Shown in pieces: positions 12,916 to 20,931 of a DNA stretch of 36,126 bases. Below the pieces are notes generated by a model. It was not told the DNA's origin. It made no database searches and was given only the letters and a program-made list of their open reading frames with translations. The stretch lies in IMG/VR virus record IMGVR_UViG_3300017987_000207, positions 1-36,126 of that record; one strand, written 5' to 3'. The stretch's first letter is position 1. Each line of letters begins with the position of its first letter. Position numbers and translations under genes: made by a program. This stretch comes from a virus.

Positions 12916-13482
12916 CTAGGCGCCCCCTGGCGCCCGCACGACGACGTCGAACGAGGAGAACCCGACTCGGGAGCCCTCGACGGCCGTCACCTCGACGCGG
13001 AGCTCGTGATCGCGCTTCACGCCGGCGTGATCGTGGGGTTTCTCGCCGACGTAGCCCCACGAGTCGAGCGACGTCGTCGACGGCGTCCCGAAGAGGGCGA
13101 GGGCGATCGTCGGGCCGACCTTGACGGAGACGGCGGCGCCCTTCCGGGCGGCGGACGTCAGCCCCGCGTCGAGGTCGATCGTCCCGGCGCGGGTGTCGAC
13201 CGCGTCGACCGTGCGCTCGTCGACGGTCCGGTCGTCGAGCTCGATCCGGACGACGTCGCCGACCTCGATCCGCCGAGCGCTCGCGACCGAGATCACGGTT
13301 TGCCCGCCGGCCTCGTCGGCGTCGAGGGCCGTGTCCTTCGATCGGTCGAGGAGGATCGCCGTCACGGTCGCGGCGCCGAGGACGACGTTCGGCACGACGC
13401 CGACGTCGAGCGGCGCCCATAGATAGATCGCGTCGTCGCGGTGCAGCCCCCACTCGATCGGGTCGGTTTCGCAATCGCTCAC
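12916..13482 (-). CDS. Fibre-associated beta-rich protein, possible frameshift extension
   Basis: A 188-aa product starting at GTG 13482 (overlapping the upstream stop as GTGA). It is dominated by beta strands (VGVVPNVVLGAATVTAIL, QTVISVASARRIEVGDVVRIEL, ALALFGTPSTTSLDSWGYVG), typical of phage surface or fibre proteins. The same frame stays open well upstream with codon use like its neighbours, and a perfect slippery heptamer lies nine bases before the GTG. It may therefore also be made as a -1 frameshift extension of the Ig-domain protein, giving a 583-aa fusion. Alternatively AAAGGG is simply its ribosome site. Confidence 0.6.
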   Translation of the reverse strand: MSDCETDPIEWGLHRDDAIYLWAPLDVGVVPNVVLGAATVTAILLDRSKDTALDADEAGGQTVISVASARRIEVGDVVRIELDDRTVDERTVDAVDTRAGTIDLDAGLTSAARKGAAVSVKVGPTIALALFGTPSTTSLDSWGYVGEKPHDHAGVKRDHELRVEVTAVEGSRVGFSSFDVVVRAPGGA

Positions 13483-14666
13483 GTCGGAGAGCCCTTTCCG
13501 TCGACGGCCGAGCTCGAGCTCGTCGTCGCCCTGGCCGCCGGCTCCGAGCTCGAGCTCGAGGCCGTGGCCGTGGTAGTCGTCGGCCGCATTCGGACGGCCG
13601 GAATCGTCAGCGCTTCGTCGCCGAGCTCGTCGCCGAGCCCCTCGACGGCGGGGAACGAGCTCGTCCGCATTCGGACGCGCGAGCGCGGGACGATCTCGAG
13701 CGTGATCTCGTCCGTCGTCTCGAGGCCGCCGGAGTCGGTGATCGACGCCGTGATCGTGTGCGTCCCCTCCTCGAGCGCGAGCTCGAGAGTCGCGCCCGAC
13801 CCGAGACTCCCGGAGAGGTCGGAAACCCACTCGACCGAGGCCGATAGGTCCCCGTCCTCCGGGTCGGACGCGACCGCCGAGAGCGTCACGGCCTCGACCG
13901 CGGGGAGTTGCGCCCCGTCCGCGGGAGAGGTGATCGAGACGCTAGGCGCGAGGTTAGGGTCCTCGAATTCGATCTCGAGGAGAGGGCGGTTCGATTCGGT
14001 CGTTTGGTCGACCGTTCGGAGCCCTTGGAGTTGCCCGGTCCCGACACGGTTCGGCGAGCCGGTCCACGCGAGGAGAATCGAGAGCGCGGTCCCGCTGCCC
14101 GTCACGTCCCGGTCGGCCTGCACCGTATCGTCGAGAAACGCTTGAATCAGCGAAACGAGGCCGGGGAGGTCCTCGTCGACCGCGAGCGAGCCGTCGCCCT
14201 GGGAGAAGAACACACCCGAGCCGTAGATCCCCTGGGTCGTGTCGACGTAGCCGGCGACGGGCTCGTGCCATCGCGCCATATCGACATAACGGTTCGGTGC
14301 GAATCGCTGCTCGACCGGGTGGGGGATCGAGCTTTGTAGCGGGTAGTTCGAGGTCGCCCACCCGTCGCCGCCGGCGTTCCATAGGCCATCTCGAGCCATC
14401 GGCCCCATTCGGAGAATCTGCGACGTGTTGGAATTCGCGGAGCCGTGGCGCAGCGTGACGCGCACGCCCTGGATCGTGACGCCGGCCGGGACCTCGATCT
14501 CGAAATGCGCGAGGAACTGGCGGGGGTTCGTGAACTGCCCCGATTTCGTGTCGAACCCGCTCCCGTACTGTCCGAGCGTGCCGGAGAACGAGCTCGCGGT
14601 CGATTGCGCTGTATTGAATCCCTGCCCGACGTAGTCGGTTCGCGGACGCGCGGAGACGATCGGCAC
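13479..14666 (-). CDS. Ig/PKD-domain fibre or adhesin protein
   Basis: Product of 395 aa. Residues 1-235 are a Ser/Gly/Asn/aromatic-rich beta region typical of virion surface proteins (GFNTAQSTASSFSGTLGQYG, FLAHFEIEVPAGVTIQGVRV). Residues about 241-326 form an Ig/PKD-like sandwich (PSVSITSPADGAQLPAVEAV, then SDPEDGD and TITASITDSGGLETTDEITL) as found in adhesins and phage tail or head decorations. A Thr/Ser-rich tail (about 340-395) follows. GTG at 14666 after a GGGGG stretch. It lies downstream of the lysis cassette in the late operon. Likely a host-recognition or decoration protein; attachment site in the virion is unknown. Confidence 0.65.
   Translation of the reverse strand: MPIVSARPRTDYVGQGFNTAQSTASSFSGTLGQYGSGFDTKSGQFTNPRQFLAHFEIEVPAGVTIQGVRVTLRHGSANSNTSQILRMGPMARDGLWNAGGDGWATSNYPLQSSIPHPVEQRFAPNRYVDMARWHEPVAGYVDTTQGIYGSGVFFSQGDGSLAVDEDLPGLVSLIQAFLDDTVQADRDVTGSGTALSILLAWTGSPNRVGTGQLQGLRTVDQTTESNRPLLEIEFEDPNLAPSVSITSPADGAQLPAVEAVTLSAVASDPEDGDLSASVEWVSDLSGSLGSGATLELALEEGTHTITASITDSGGLETTDEITLEIVPRSRVRMRTSSFPAVEGLGDELGDEALTIPAVRMRPTTTTATASSSSSEPAARATTSSSSAVDGKGSPT
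13491..13497 (-). promoter_or_regulatory. A_AAG_GGC slippery heptamer (-1 frameshift candidate)
   Basis: On the minus strand the Ig-domain gene reads GGA AAG GGC TCT CCG ACG TGA. A_AAG_GGC fits the X_XXY_YYZ rule, so both tRNAs can re-pair in the -1 frame (AAA GGG). That frame is exactly the one of the downstream gene and continues 191 codons. The zero-frame stop comes three codons later. The same AAAGGG is also placed to serve as the ribosome site for the GTG at 13482. Confidence 0.45.
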
Positions 14667-14675
14667 GCGCGCCCC

Positions 14676-15452
14676 CTATCGACGGAGCTCGGGAGGACGT
14701 CCCGGCAGCGGCGGCCGCGGTCGAGCTCGCTCGCGGAGCCGGATCGGACGCGGGGCGTCGCCCTCGCGACGGAAGTTAATCGACCGGACGCGCGTCGGGA
14801 CGTCGCCGTCGGCGACCTCCTCGTCGGCCACGAGAGCGACGCGATCCCAGAGCTCGCGCATCACCTCGCCATGCTCGAGGCCGTAGGACGTCGAGCGAGT
14901 CGTCGGGAAATCGAGCTCGACGACGCGGAGCTCGCGGCCGTCCTCGAGCGGGATCGGATTCGCGAGGAACCACTCCGCCGCGAGCCCCCACGCTCGAGGC
15001 GCCGGGCCAGGGCGCCGGAGCCGGACGCCCATCACGGGAACCAAGCGGATCGCGAGGCGTTCGGCCGTGTCCTCGAGGACCTCGACGTTCTGGAAAATCG
15101 CGCCGCCGGTCACGGCGCCCCGAGCGCCTCGAGTGCCGACGAGCCGGAGGATCGGACGCCGCGGGTCCTGGCACACGGCATCGACGGCGGCGAGGCCGGT
15201 CGCCTCGAATTCCTCGAGCGTGCCGCCGGGATTGTCCTCGAGCCAGAGCTCGAGGCGCGCGGCGATTTCGGCCTGCGTCTCCGGGTCCTGGCCGCACCAT
15301 TCGCGCGTCCCGGTCGCCCTGGCCCACTCCATCACCGTTACCTGTAGGACGTCGAGAGCGGCGCCCCATCGGGACGGGAGGACGTCCCGAGCGTCTCGCC
15401 AGTAGGCGAGGCCCGGGACGTCGAACGGGAGAACGCGGGGGAGCTCGGGCAC
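14676..15452 (-). CDS. Hypothetical late protein, 258 aa
   Basis: No family recognised. It has an N-terminal helical region with WRDARDVLPSRWGAALDVLQ, a middle region rich in Glu/Leu (ARLELWLEDNPGGTLEEFEA), and a beta-rich second half (AIFQNVEVLEDTAERLAIRL, ELRVVELDFPTTRSTSYGLE). The C-terminus is Arg/Pro-rich and disordered. Between the small membrane protein at 15454 and the Ig-domain protein, it is most likely a virion or fibre-assembly protein. GTG start at 15452 follows the upstream stop by one base. Confidence 0.6.
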   Translation of the reverse strand: MPELPRVLPFDVPGLAYWRDARDVLPSRWGAALDVLQVTVMEWARATGTREWCGQDPETQAEIAARLELWLEDNPGGTLEEFEATGLAAVDAVCQDPRRPILRLVGTRGARGAVTGGAIFQNVEVLEDTAERLAIRLVPVMGVRLRRPGPAPRAWGLAAEWFLANPIPLEDGRELRVVELDFPTTRSTSYGLEHGEVMRELWDRVALVADEEVADGDVPTRVRSINFRREGDAPRPIRLRERARPRPPLPGRPPELRR

Positions 15453-15453
15453 G

Positions 15454-15750
15454 TCAGAGCGCCAGGGCGAACGCGAGGCCGGCCAGGGCGCCGCCGAGTG
15501 TGATCGCGAGCCAGTCGACGAGCGCGTCGCCCCATGACTCGATCGGCCACCCGTCGACGAGCTCGCGAGCTCCGCCGAGCCAGAAAGCGGCCGCCGCGCC
15601 GCCCGCGACCTCCCAGAATGGGAACCCCCACGCCGAGAACCCGAGAACGATCGCGACCGGCGGAGCTCCGAGGCCGGCGAGGTGCAGAAATTGCTCGAGG
15701 ACCTGCTGCCCCGGGCTCTCCGTCCATCGCTCTTTCAGTGTGCGAGCCAT
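15454..15750 (-). CDS. Small multi-helix membrane protein (lysis region)
   Basis: A 98-aa protein with three probable membrane helices, about 27-42 (LGAPPVAIVLGFSAWG), about 44-62 (WEVAGGAAAAFWLGGARE) and about 78-98 (DWLAITLGGALAGLAFALAL). The loop ARELVDGWPIESWGDALVDW resembles the 'RE..D..P..SWGD...D' signature of small phage membrane proteins found near lysis genes. It may be an accessory holin or antiholin. It directly follows the o-spanin and precedes the fibre genes. ATG at 15750. Confidence 0.6.
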   Translation of the reverse strand: MARTLKERWTESPGQQVLEQFLHLAGLGAPPVAIVLGFSAWGFPFWEVAGGAAAAFWLGGARELVDGWPIESWGDALVDWLAITLGGALAGLAFALAL

Positions 15751-15752
15751 CG

Positions 15753-15974
15753 CTATTCACTCCATCCGGCCGCGCGGAACACGTCGGCGACCCATCGCTC
15801 GGCCCCGGGATAGTCGTCGGCGAACGTCTCGCCCTCGAGCTCGAGGAGAGCCTCGTCGGACGGTTCCGGGATCTCGCAGCTATTGACGACGACGGGCGCG
15901 GGCTTCGCGCATCCGGCGAGCGGCGTCGCGAAGCTGAGAGCGGCCAGGAACGGGGCGACGATGCCGAGCCTCAC
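15753..15974 (-). CDS. Outer-membrane spanin (Rz1-like lipoprotein)
   Basis: A 73-aa lipoprotein. The signal helix VRLGIVAPFLAALSFATPLAGC ends in the lipobox PLAGC, then a short, Glu/Asp-rich periplasmic part (ALLELEGETFADDYPGAERW). It begins inside the inner-membrane spanin gene in another frame (95-bp overlap) and runs past its end, the usual Rz/Rz1 overlapping design. It would sit in the outer membrane and join the i-spanin to fuse the membranes at lysis. The GTG at 15974 is the nearest start before the signal helix; its ribosome site is close and weak. Confidence 0.75.
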   Translation of the reverse strand: MRLGIVAPFLAALSFATPLAGCAKPAPVVVNSCEIPEPSDEALLELEGETFADDYPGAERWVADVFRAAGWSE

Positions 15975-16116
15975 GCTCCGCCGCGACCTCGAGCGCCGCG
16001 TCGCGGTCCTCGAGTTTCGCCTCGGCGGCGATTCCCGTCCGTCCGTCGTTCCTCCGGACGAAACCGAACACGAGCGCCAGGACGAGCGCGACACCTCCGG
16101 CGACGAGCTCCCACAC
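15880..16116 (-). CDS. Inner-membrane spanin (Rz-like)
   Basis: A 78-aa protein: one N-terminal membrane helix at about 3-20 (ELVAGGVALVLALVFGFV), then RRNDG and a charged coiled-coil-like helix (EAKLEDRDAALEVAAEREARHR) ending in a very basic tail. This type II topology with a periplasmic coiled coil is that of i-spanins. GTG at 16116 is two bases after the holin-like stop. Its partner is the overlapping o-spanin. The pair implies a host with an outer membrane. Confidence 0.75.
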   Translation of the reverse strand: MWELVAGGVALVLALVFGFVRRNDGRTGIAAEAKLEDRDAALEVAAEREARHRRPVPGRSQLRDAARRMREARARRRQ

Positions 16117-16117
16117 G

Positions 16118-16474
16118 TCACGACCGCCCCGCGTCGTCGTCGTCGATGCCGATCGGGAGGAGGGGCGTAGCCGCCGTGTTCCTGGCCGGATCGTTTCGAG
16201 CGGCGCCGAAATTGCCCGCAATCGCGTTGAGGATCGCGGCGACGGCGGGCGGCATCTTGTCGTCGGGAACGACGGCCATCACATAGGCGAGGATCGCGAC
16301 GACGAGCGCGGGAAGCGCGACGAGCCAGGGCGGCCCGTTGCTCGTGAGAGCCTCGAGGACGCCGCCGTCCTGCGCGAACGCGGTCGCGGGGGACCACGTC
16401 AGGAGGACGAACGCCGAGACGGCCAGGAGAAGAACCGCGGCGATCTGCCGGCGGGTCGGGAGTCGAAAGGTCAT
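16118..16474 (-). CDS. Holin-like membrane protein
   Basis: A 118-aa protein with an N-terminal hydrophobic helix (about 10-28) ending in ATAFAQ, which could be a cleavable signal peptide or a release-type anchor. A second helix runs at about 49-69 (PWLVALPALVVAILAYVMAVV), with a weakly hydrophobic stretch at 76-88 and a polar DDDDAGRS end. Position between endolysin and spanins and the small two-helix size suit a holin. ATG at 16474 has a good GAGGTGA site. No specific holin family recognised. Confidence 0.65.
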   Translation of the reverse strand: MTFRLPTRRQIAAVLLLAVSAFVLLTWSPATAFAQDGGVLEALTSNGPPWLVALPALVVAILAYVMAVVPDDKMPPAVAAILNAIAGNFGAARNDPARNTAATPLLPIGIDDDDAGRS

Positions 16475-16478
16475 GGAG

Positions 16479-16952
16479 TCACCTCGCAAAGTGGACGCGT
16501 GATCGTTTGCCCCCGTCGTTCTCGGCGTGCCCGTGGTCGATGTGCCGGGCGTCTCCGAGGACGACGTCGTAACAGGATCCGAGCCGAGCTCGGAGATTCG
16601 AGGCCCACTCGAGGGCAATGTCGAGCGCGAGCTCGGGCGTCGGAGCGACGATCGAACCCGGGCGGTCGCCGATCTCGACGGGCCGAGCTCGAGAGTCGCC
16701 GACGATCCCGGTCCGCCAGTCGAGCGCGCGCCCCGCGTTGTGCCAGGAGAACCCGCGCGCCTCGTCGAACGGCCGCCACGTCGACGTGACGACGACGATC
16801 CCGTCGACCGTCTCGGGCTTCGTCATGGCGAGGGCCTCGAGGAGCTCGACGTTTCCGGGGATGGCGAACCACTCCCACGGCGTCGGGTGCTTGAACTCGA
16901 CGAGGCCGCCGAGGAGCTCGAGCGGGTGTCGATTGCCGACGAGAGCCGTCAT
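16479..16952 (-). CDS. M15-type peptidase endolysin
   Basis: Product of 157 aa. FSWHNAGRALDWR gives the H-x-x-G-x-A-x-D metal motif (His 71, Asp 78), and HIDHGH at 137-142 gives the later His ligands, as in D-Ala-D-Ala carboxypeptidase/L-Ala-D-Glu endopeptidase-like (M15, VanY/DUF882-type) enzymes that cut peptidoglycan stem peptides. There is no signal peptide, so export would depend on a holin. It is followed by holin-like and spanin genes: a complete Gram-negative lysis cassette. I used the ATG at 16952, overlapping the upstream stop; the longer frame is a basic shadow. Confidence 0.8.
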   Translation of the reverse strand: MTALVGNRHPLELLGGLVEFKHPTPWEWFAIPGNVELLEALAMTKPETVDGIVVVTSTWRPFDEARGFSWHNAGRALDWRTGIVGDSRARPVEIGDRPGSIVAPTPELALDIALEWASNLRARLGSCYDVVLGDARHIDHGHAENDGGKRSRVHFAR

Positions 16953-17347
16953 GGAATTATCCCCGTTTGAGACGCGGCGAAGTATCCGCCCCCGCCGATC
17001 GCCGCGACCTTGATCGCGAGATCCCACATTTTCGACGCGAGCGTCGCGAGTTGCCGGTCCTGGCGCCCGTCGCGTTTCTTCGCGTCCGCGAATCGCTCGT
17101 CGTCGTGGAGCGCGTGCGCGTGGAGCTCGTCGCCCTGGCCGTCGACCTTCACGCCTAGCGCCGTCACTTCAACCTCGACGGCGCCGAGCCTGTTCTCGAT
17201 CCGGAGCGTCGCGTCGCGACCCTCGCTCATGGATTGATCGACCTTCACGTCGAGCGCGACGAGCGTCGACGCGATCCCGGTCAATGTCCCCTCAAGGTTC
17301 CCGATCGCTCGCGCCGTGGCGAGGTCGTTCGCGTCTCCGTCCGACAA
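16949..17347 (-). CDS. Coiled-coil protein with C-terminal membrane helix
   Basis: A 132-aa product. The N-terminal 100 residues form a long, heptad-like helix (EGTLTGIASTLVALDVKVDQ, ENRLGAVEVEVTALGVKVDG), then WDLAIKVAAIGGGGYFAASQ as a weak membrane segment near the end. Such coiled-coil plus C-terminal anchor proteins occur beside phage endolysins and may be holin partners. The start is TTG at 17347, supported by AGGGGGCGG upstream; no ATG or GTG is better placed. The stop overlaps the endolysin start as ATGA. Confidence 0.6.
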   Translation of the reverse strand: MSDGDANDLATARAIGNLEGTLTGIASTLVALDVKVDQSMSEGRDATLRIENRLGAVEVEVTALGVKVDGQGDELHAHALHDDERFADAKKRDGRQDRQLATLASKMWDLAIKVAAIGGGGYFAASQTGIIP

Positions 17348-17362
17348 GTTCCGCCCCCTCGC

Positions 17363-18130
17363 CTACTGCTGCGCGCAAACGCCGATCGCGGCCCAATGGA
17401 TCCGGTAGGTCACGTTCGAGAGCGAGTGCTCGAAATCGTTCGTCGCCAGATTCGCTAGGTTGACCCCGAAGTTTGAGAATCCGCGCGTGTAGCCGAACGG
17501 GAACGCCGCCGCGTCGTTCCAATTGGCCTGGAGGAAAACGACGTCGTCGAGGTCGACCCACGGGATCGGGAAAACGGTCGCGTTGGCGCCGGTGTGATTC
17601 TGGCTCACCCGCTGCGAGATCCCCCATTGCAGGGTCAGGCGGTTCCCCGAGCTCGTCGGAAGCTGGAGCCATCGCGAGTAAAAGTCGGCGTCCACGGCGA
17701 TCGACGTGATTCCGGAAACGCTGCCGGAGCCGAGCCCGGTCGGGAACGCGTCCGTCAGGTTATGCGGCGTCATGGCGCGCGCGTTGTTCGTCAGGTTCGC
17801 GACCTCGCCCTCGGTCGCGACCTCAATATGACCCGCGAACGATTCGCTCGAGAGGTCGTCGGCGTGCGCGGCGACGTCGTTCGCGGAGACGAGGCCGGCG
17901 AGGAAGAGGATCCCCGCGGCTAGCTGGGAGTTGCTCGCCTTGTCGGCGGCGACGGAGTTAAGCGTCGCGACCGAATAGAGCTCCTCCTGCACGTTGTTGA
18001 GCCAGTCGGCCGTGACGATGGTCCCCTGATTCCCGAGGAGCGCGCTCGGGCGCCGAAAGAATCCCGGCGACACCGTCGAGAGGACGGCGGGCTGCGTCGG
18101 TTCGTTGCTCGGGTCGTCGATTCTTTCCAT
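17363..18130 (-). CDS. Tail fibre protein
   Basis: Product of 255 aa. The N-terminal motif SPGFFRRP...GTIVTADWLNNVQEEL is widespread at the start of short phage tail fibres (Mu/P2-type relatives). Residues about 50-150 have the loose Ala/Ser/Asn composition of a fibre shaft (ARAMTPHNLTDAF). The C-terminal domain (about 155-255: LTLQWGISQ, VFLQANW, NFGVNLANLATNDFEHSL, WAAIG) resembles the gp53-like receptor-binding C-terminal domain. It follows the gp48-like baseplate gene, where Mu places its fibre, and probably binds the host surface. ATG at 18130. Confidence 0.8.
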   Translation of the reverse strand: MERIDDPSNEPTQPAVLSTVSPGFFRRPSALLGNQGTIVTADWLNNVQEELYSVATLNSVAADKASNSQLAAGILFLAGLVSANDVAAHADDLSSESFAGHIEVATEGEVANLTNNARAMTPHNLTDAFPTGLGSGSVSGITSIAVDADFYSRWLQLPTSSGNRLTLQWGISQRVSQNHTGANATVFPIPWVDLDDVVFLQANWNDAAAFPFGYTRGFSNFGVNLANLATNDFEHSLSNVTYRIHWAAIGVCAQQ

Positions 18131-18143
18131 TCGATCCGATCTC

Positions 18144-18695
18144 CTAGGGGAGCGTGAGCCGGTAGTGAACGTGCGCGGGCTTCCGCGCGTCGAGGAGGCA
18201 CGTCAGGCGATCGTCGCCGAACGTCCCGAGCGAGTCGCCGGACCGTGACTCGCTCGCTCGAAAGTAGGTGATCGGGAGGGCCGCCCCGACGACCGTCACG
18301 TCGAAATAGTGCTCGTCCGGGTTCGCGAACCCGTCGGCGATCGTGATCTCGAACCCGATCGTCGCGGCCGCTTCGATCAGACTCGCCGACGTGAGGTCGC
18401 CCGCTCGAGTGTATTTCTCGACGACGGCCGCGCGCCGCTCCGCCGTCGACTCGGCGAGGTCGCCGCACTCGGGGAGGCCGAGGAGCCGCTCCCAATCTTC
18501 GAGGAACGTCGTCGTCACTCGAGGGTCGGCGTCCTCGACGACGAACTCGGCGAGTTGCTCGAGGCGGTCGATCGACCGGGCCGTGACGCGGAGAACCTTC
18601 GCGAGCTCGCTCTCGAAATCGGGCGTCAGCGCTTCGCCGGGCGGGAGGAGCGCCAGGAGCGAGGCGAGGATCGCGTCCTCGTTGTGATCCGACAC
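18144..18695 (-). CDS. Mu gp48/YmfQ-like baseplate-fibre adaptor
   Basis: Product of 183 aa. LLALLPPGEALTPDFESELAKVLRV, TFLEDWERLLGLPE, ERRAAVVEKYTRAGDLTSAS and GFEITIADGF follow the YmfQ/gp48 (DUF2313) series closely. This protein links the baseplate wedge to the tail fibre in Mu-type tails. A C-terminal beta part ends in AHVHYRLTLP. I used the GTG at 18695, just past the gp47 stop; the longer frame reads through gp47 sequence and looks like a shadow. Confidence 0.85.
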   Translation of the reverse strand: MSDHNEDAILASLLALLPPGEALTPDFESELAKVLRVTARSIDRLEQLAEFVVEDADPRVTTTFLEDWERLLGLPECGDLAESTAERRAAVVEKYTRAGDLTSASLIEAAATIGFEITIADGFANPDEHYFDVTVVGAALPITYFRASESRSGDSLGTFGDDRLTCLLDARKPAHVHYRLTLP

Positions 18696-18699
18696 TAGG

Positions 18700-19845
18700 C
18701 TAGGTCCATGTGATCGCGCCGCGGTAGTAGAGCGAGGCGGCGCCCGGGTTCGGGTTCGAGGCGGGGCTCGTGATCGAGACGTCGATCGAGCCGGCCGCGG
18801 CATTGATAGCGGCCTGGAGGAGCGAGAGCGGGACGTCGGCCGCCGGGACGTGATTGTCGATCAGGAAACCGTCGATCTCGTTCTCGATCGCCGAGACGAT
18901 CTCGGCCGCGGGCTCCGCGATCGAGAGGGTGAGATTCAGGGCGACGAGCGTCGGCGCGATGATCGTCCGCCTCGAGGAGAGCGGTTTTCGGGCGTCGACG
19001 TAGACGCGGGCGTTCGTGAGAGCCTGCGCGGTCGGCGTCGGGGGATTCGCGGAGGGGAATCCGCCGCCGTCGTCGACGGCGTAGACGGTCACGACGTTGT
19101 CGCCGGGCGTCGGCTCGAACACGAACGCGCGCGTCAGCGGATCGTCGTCGGTCGCGCTCTCGAGGACCCATCGCTCGTAGTCGGCGGCGGTTCCGCCCTG
19201 CGGCGGCGCCTGGATCCGGGCCAGGAGGAGCGCGCGGAGGGCGTCGTCGCTTTGCGCGTCGACCGCGCCGGCGATCCCCGTCGTGAGAACTTCCATAGTC
19301 GTCGGGACGTTCGCGATCGGCGAGACGAGCGAGACGCTCGCCCCGTCGGCGAGGTTCCCGTCGGCGCCGGGCTCGAGAGCTCGGACGGGGTACGCGTAGC
19401 CGGTCCCCGTCTCTCCGATCAGGGTCCAGTCGATCGGCTCGCCGGCGGTGGGCGTGATCGGAGAGCCGTCCGGGAGGTTCCCCGTCGCGATCCGCTCATA
19501 CTCGACGCCGTCCGCCCGGCGGAACACGGTCCCGTCGGGCACGAGGCCGATCGGGTCCGCCCCGCTGCCGCCGATCCACCCTTGAGCGAACGTCGCGCCG
19601 CCCCTCGAGAGCCCGAAGAGGCCGGCCCATCGGTCGAGCGCCGAGCTCGAGGCCGTATCGGGAAATAGATCGTCGGCGAGCGCCTGGAGGTAGCCGTAGG
19701 CTTCGTGAATCGCCCCGACCTGCGCCATTAGCAGGACCTCGAGGAGCCCTCGCTCGAGGCGCGCGTCGATCCCGCCGAGGATCGCGTCGGCATCGCCGCG
19801 AACCTGCTCGCGGAGGTCGCCGAGAGTCGGACGAACGATCGCCAT
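18700..19845 (-). CDS. Baseplate J-like protein (Mu gp47)
   Basis: Product of 381 aa, of typical size. The N-terminal ADAILGGIDARLERGLLEVL and YLQALADDLFPDTASSSALD, then RWAGLFGLSR, match the Mu gp47/P2 J family. The middle holds GTVFRRADGVEYERIATG and ADGNLADGASVSLVSPI, and the C-terminal half has the family's DDALRALLLARIQAPPQGGTAADYERW followed by VTVYAVDDGGG. It forms the baseplate wedge with gp46 and gp48. ATG at 19845, one base after the gp46 stop. Confidence 0.92.
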   Translation of the reverse strand: MAIVRPTLGDLREQVRGDADAILGGIDARLERGLLEVLLMAQVGAIHEAYGYLQALADDLFPDTASSSALDRWAGLFGLSRGGATFAQGWIGGSGADPIGLVPDGTVFRRADGVEYERIATGNLPDGSPITPTAGEPIDWTLIGETGTGYAYPVRALEPGADGNLADGASVSLVSPIANVPTTMEVLTTGIAGAVDAQSDDALRALLLARIQAPPQGGTAADYERWVLESATDDDPLTRAFVFEPTPGDNVVTVYAVDDGGGFPSANPPTPTAQALTNARVYVDARKPLSSRRTIIAPTLVALNLTLSIAEPAAEIVSAIENEIDGFLIDNHVPAADVPLSLLQAAINAAAGSIDVSITSPASNPNPGAASLYYRGAITWT

Positions 19846-19846
19846 C

Positions 19847-20326
19847 CTAGAACCCCTCCCATAGATACTGGAACCGCGTCGGCGTCTCGCCTTCGCGAAC
19901 GATCACGACCGAGAGCTCGAGGCATCCCCGCTCGGGGACGGCCGTCTCGATCTCGACGTCGGACGCGATCCGGTCGTCGATCAGCCATTGCAGCGCCTCG
20001 AGGGCGTAGTCGCGGGCGCGCTGGCGCGTCGCCGCTGTGAGTTTCTCGCGGCGGAGGAGCCAGAGCCGGGAGCCGAGCGAGCTCCCCGTCTCGAGGAACG
20101 TGTCGCCCCACCACCCGCCGAGGTCCTCGCCGAACGCGCCCTCGCCTTCCGGGAGCTCGTCGCCGTCCTGGGCGCGGGCGTTCGTGAATAGCGAGAGACG
20201 GATCGCCGTCTCGAGTCCTTCCGTCTCGGCGTAGCGCCCCGGTCCGCCGTTCGTGCCGGGAACGATCTCGAGATCGCCCGCGACCTCGATCCCGTCCATG
20301 CCTGCCGCGAGAACGAAATCGCTCAC
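19847..20326 (-). CDS. Mu gp46-like baseplate protein
   Basis: Product of 159 aa. ETAIRLSLFTNARAQDGDEL, GGWWGD and GSRLWLLRREKLTAATRQRA, then YALEALQWLIDDRIASDVEI, are the hallmark run of the phage GP46 family (functional counterpart of P2 gpW/T4 gp25). It is a lysozyme-like baseplate wedge component. ATG at 20326 overlaps the gp45 stop; the order gp45-gp46-gp47 is that of Mu. Confidence 0.93.
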   Translation of the reverse strand: MSDFVLAAGMDGIEVAGDLEIVPGTNGGPGRYAETEGLETAIRLSLFTNARAQDGDELPEGEGAFGEDLGGWWGDTFLETGSSLGSRLWLLRREKLTAATRQRARDYALEALQWLIDDRIASDVEIETAVPERGCLELSVVIVREGETPTRFQYLWEGF

Positions 20327-20931
20327 GCCGGAACCCCCGACACGCCGCCCGCCGCGTCGGTGCCGGCCGGGATCGTGTGTGTGTGGGTCGAGAAATTGAC
20401 CCCGTTAATCGTCACCGTCGCCCCCGTGATCGCGACCGTCCCCGTCGCAATGACCGTTACGTTCCCGCTCGCCAGGGCGACGACGTCCTCGGAGAGAATC
20501 GCGACCGTATCAGTCGCCGAGATTTCGACGTTCCCGGCGTCGGCGGCAACATCGACGGACGCGGCGGTTAGGCCGACCTCGTCGTTTACGTCGACGAACC
20601 GAAGGAACACGCGCGTCGCGTTGTAGAGCGCGACGTCGCCGGCGGCCAGGACCGGCCGGGTCGTTCGATCCTGCACGCCGATCGCGACGAGGTTTCCTCG
20701 GTCCGCGAGCTCGGCGATCCCGAGGCATTCCGAATCGGCCGGGATGGCCGCGGCCTGGACGGCGAGCCCGAAGGGTTCGAGGTGCCGGACGCCGGTCCGG
20801 AGCTCGCCGAGGAACCCCTCGAGCGTGAGCTCGACGACTCCCCCGCTCTCCTCCGCGGCGACGACGCGATAGCGGCCGGCCAGGAGGCGGAGCCGGGTCC
20901 AGAGTTTCCGAAGGTCCTCGACGCTCACCAT
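20323..20931 (-). CDS. Mu gp45-like baseplate spike protein
   Basis: Product of 202 aa. The N-terminal part (DLRKLWTRLRLLAGRYRVVA, GVRHLEPFGLAVQA, ADSECLGIAELADRGNLVAI) is the Mu gp45/P2 gpV OB-like domain. The C-terminal half is a run of short strands (AASVDVAADAGNVEISATDT, VALASGNVTVIATGTVAI) that would form the triple beta-helix needle. It ends with HTHTIPAG, matching the H-x-H iron-binding tip of gpV-type spikes. ATG at 20931 lies inside the end of the gpP gene; a GTG follows directly. The longer upstream frame is a shadow. Confidence 0.9.
   Translation of the reverse strand: MVSVEDLRKLWTRLRLLAGRYRVVAAEESGGVVELTLEGFLGELRTGVRHLEPFGLAVQAAAIPADSECLGIAELADRGNLVAIGVQDRTTRPVLAAGDVALYNATRVFLRFVDVNDEVGLTAASVDVAADAGNVEISATDTVAILSEDVVALASGNVTVIATGTVAITGATVTINGVNFSTHTHTIPAGTDAAGGVSGVPA

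Noticed and set aside
12182-13422. 401-aa plus-strand frame running from 12217 through the fibre region
   Set aside because: Arg-rich shadow in a different frame from the coupled 135-aa gene; no start signal and it lies opposite coding sequence with better composition.
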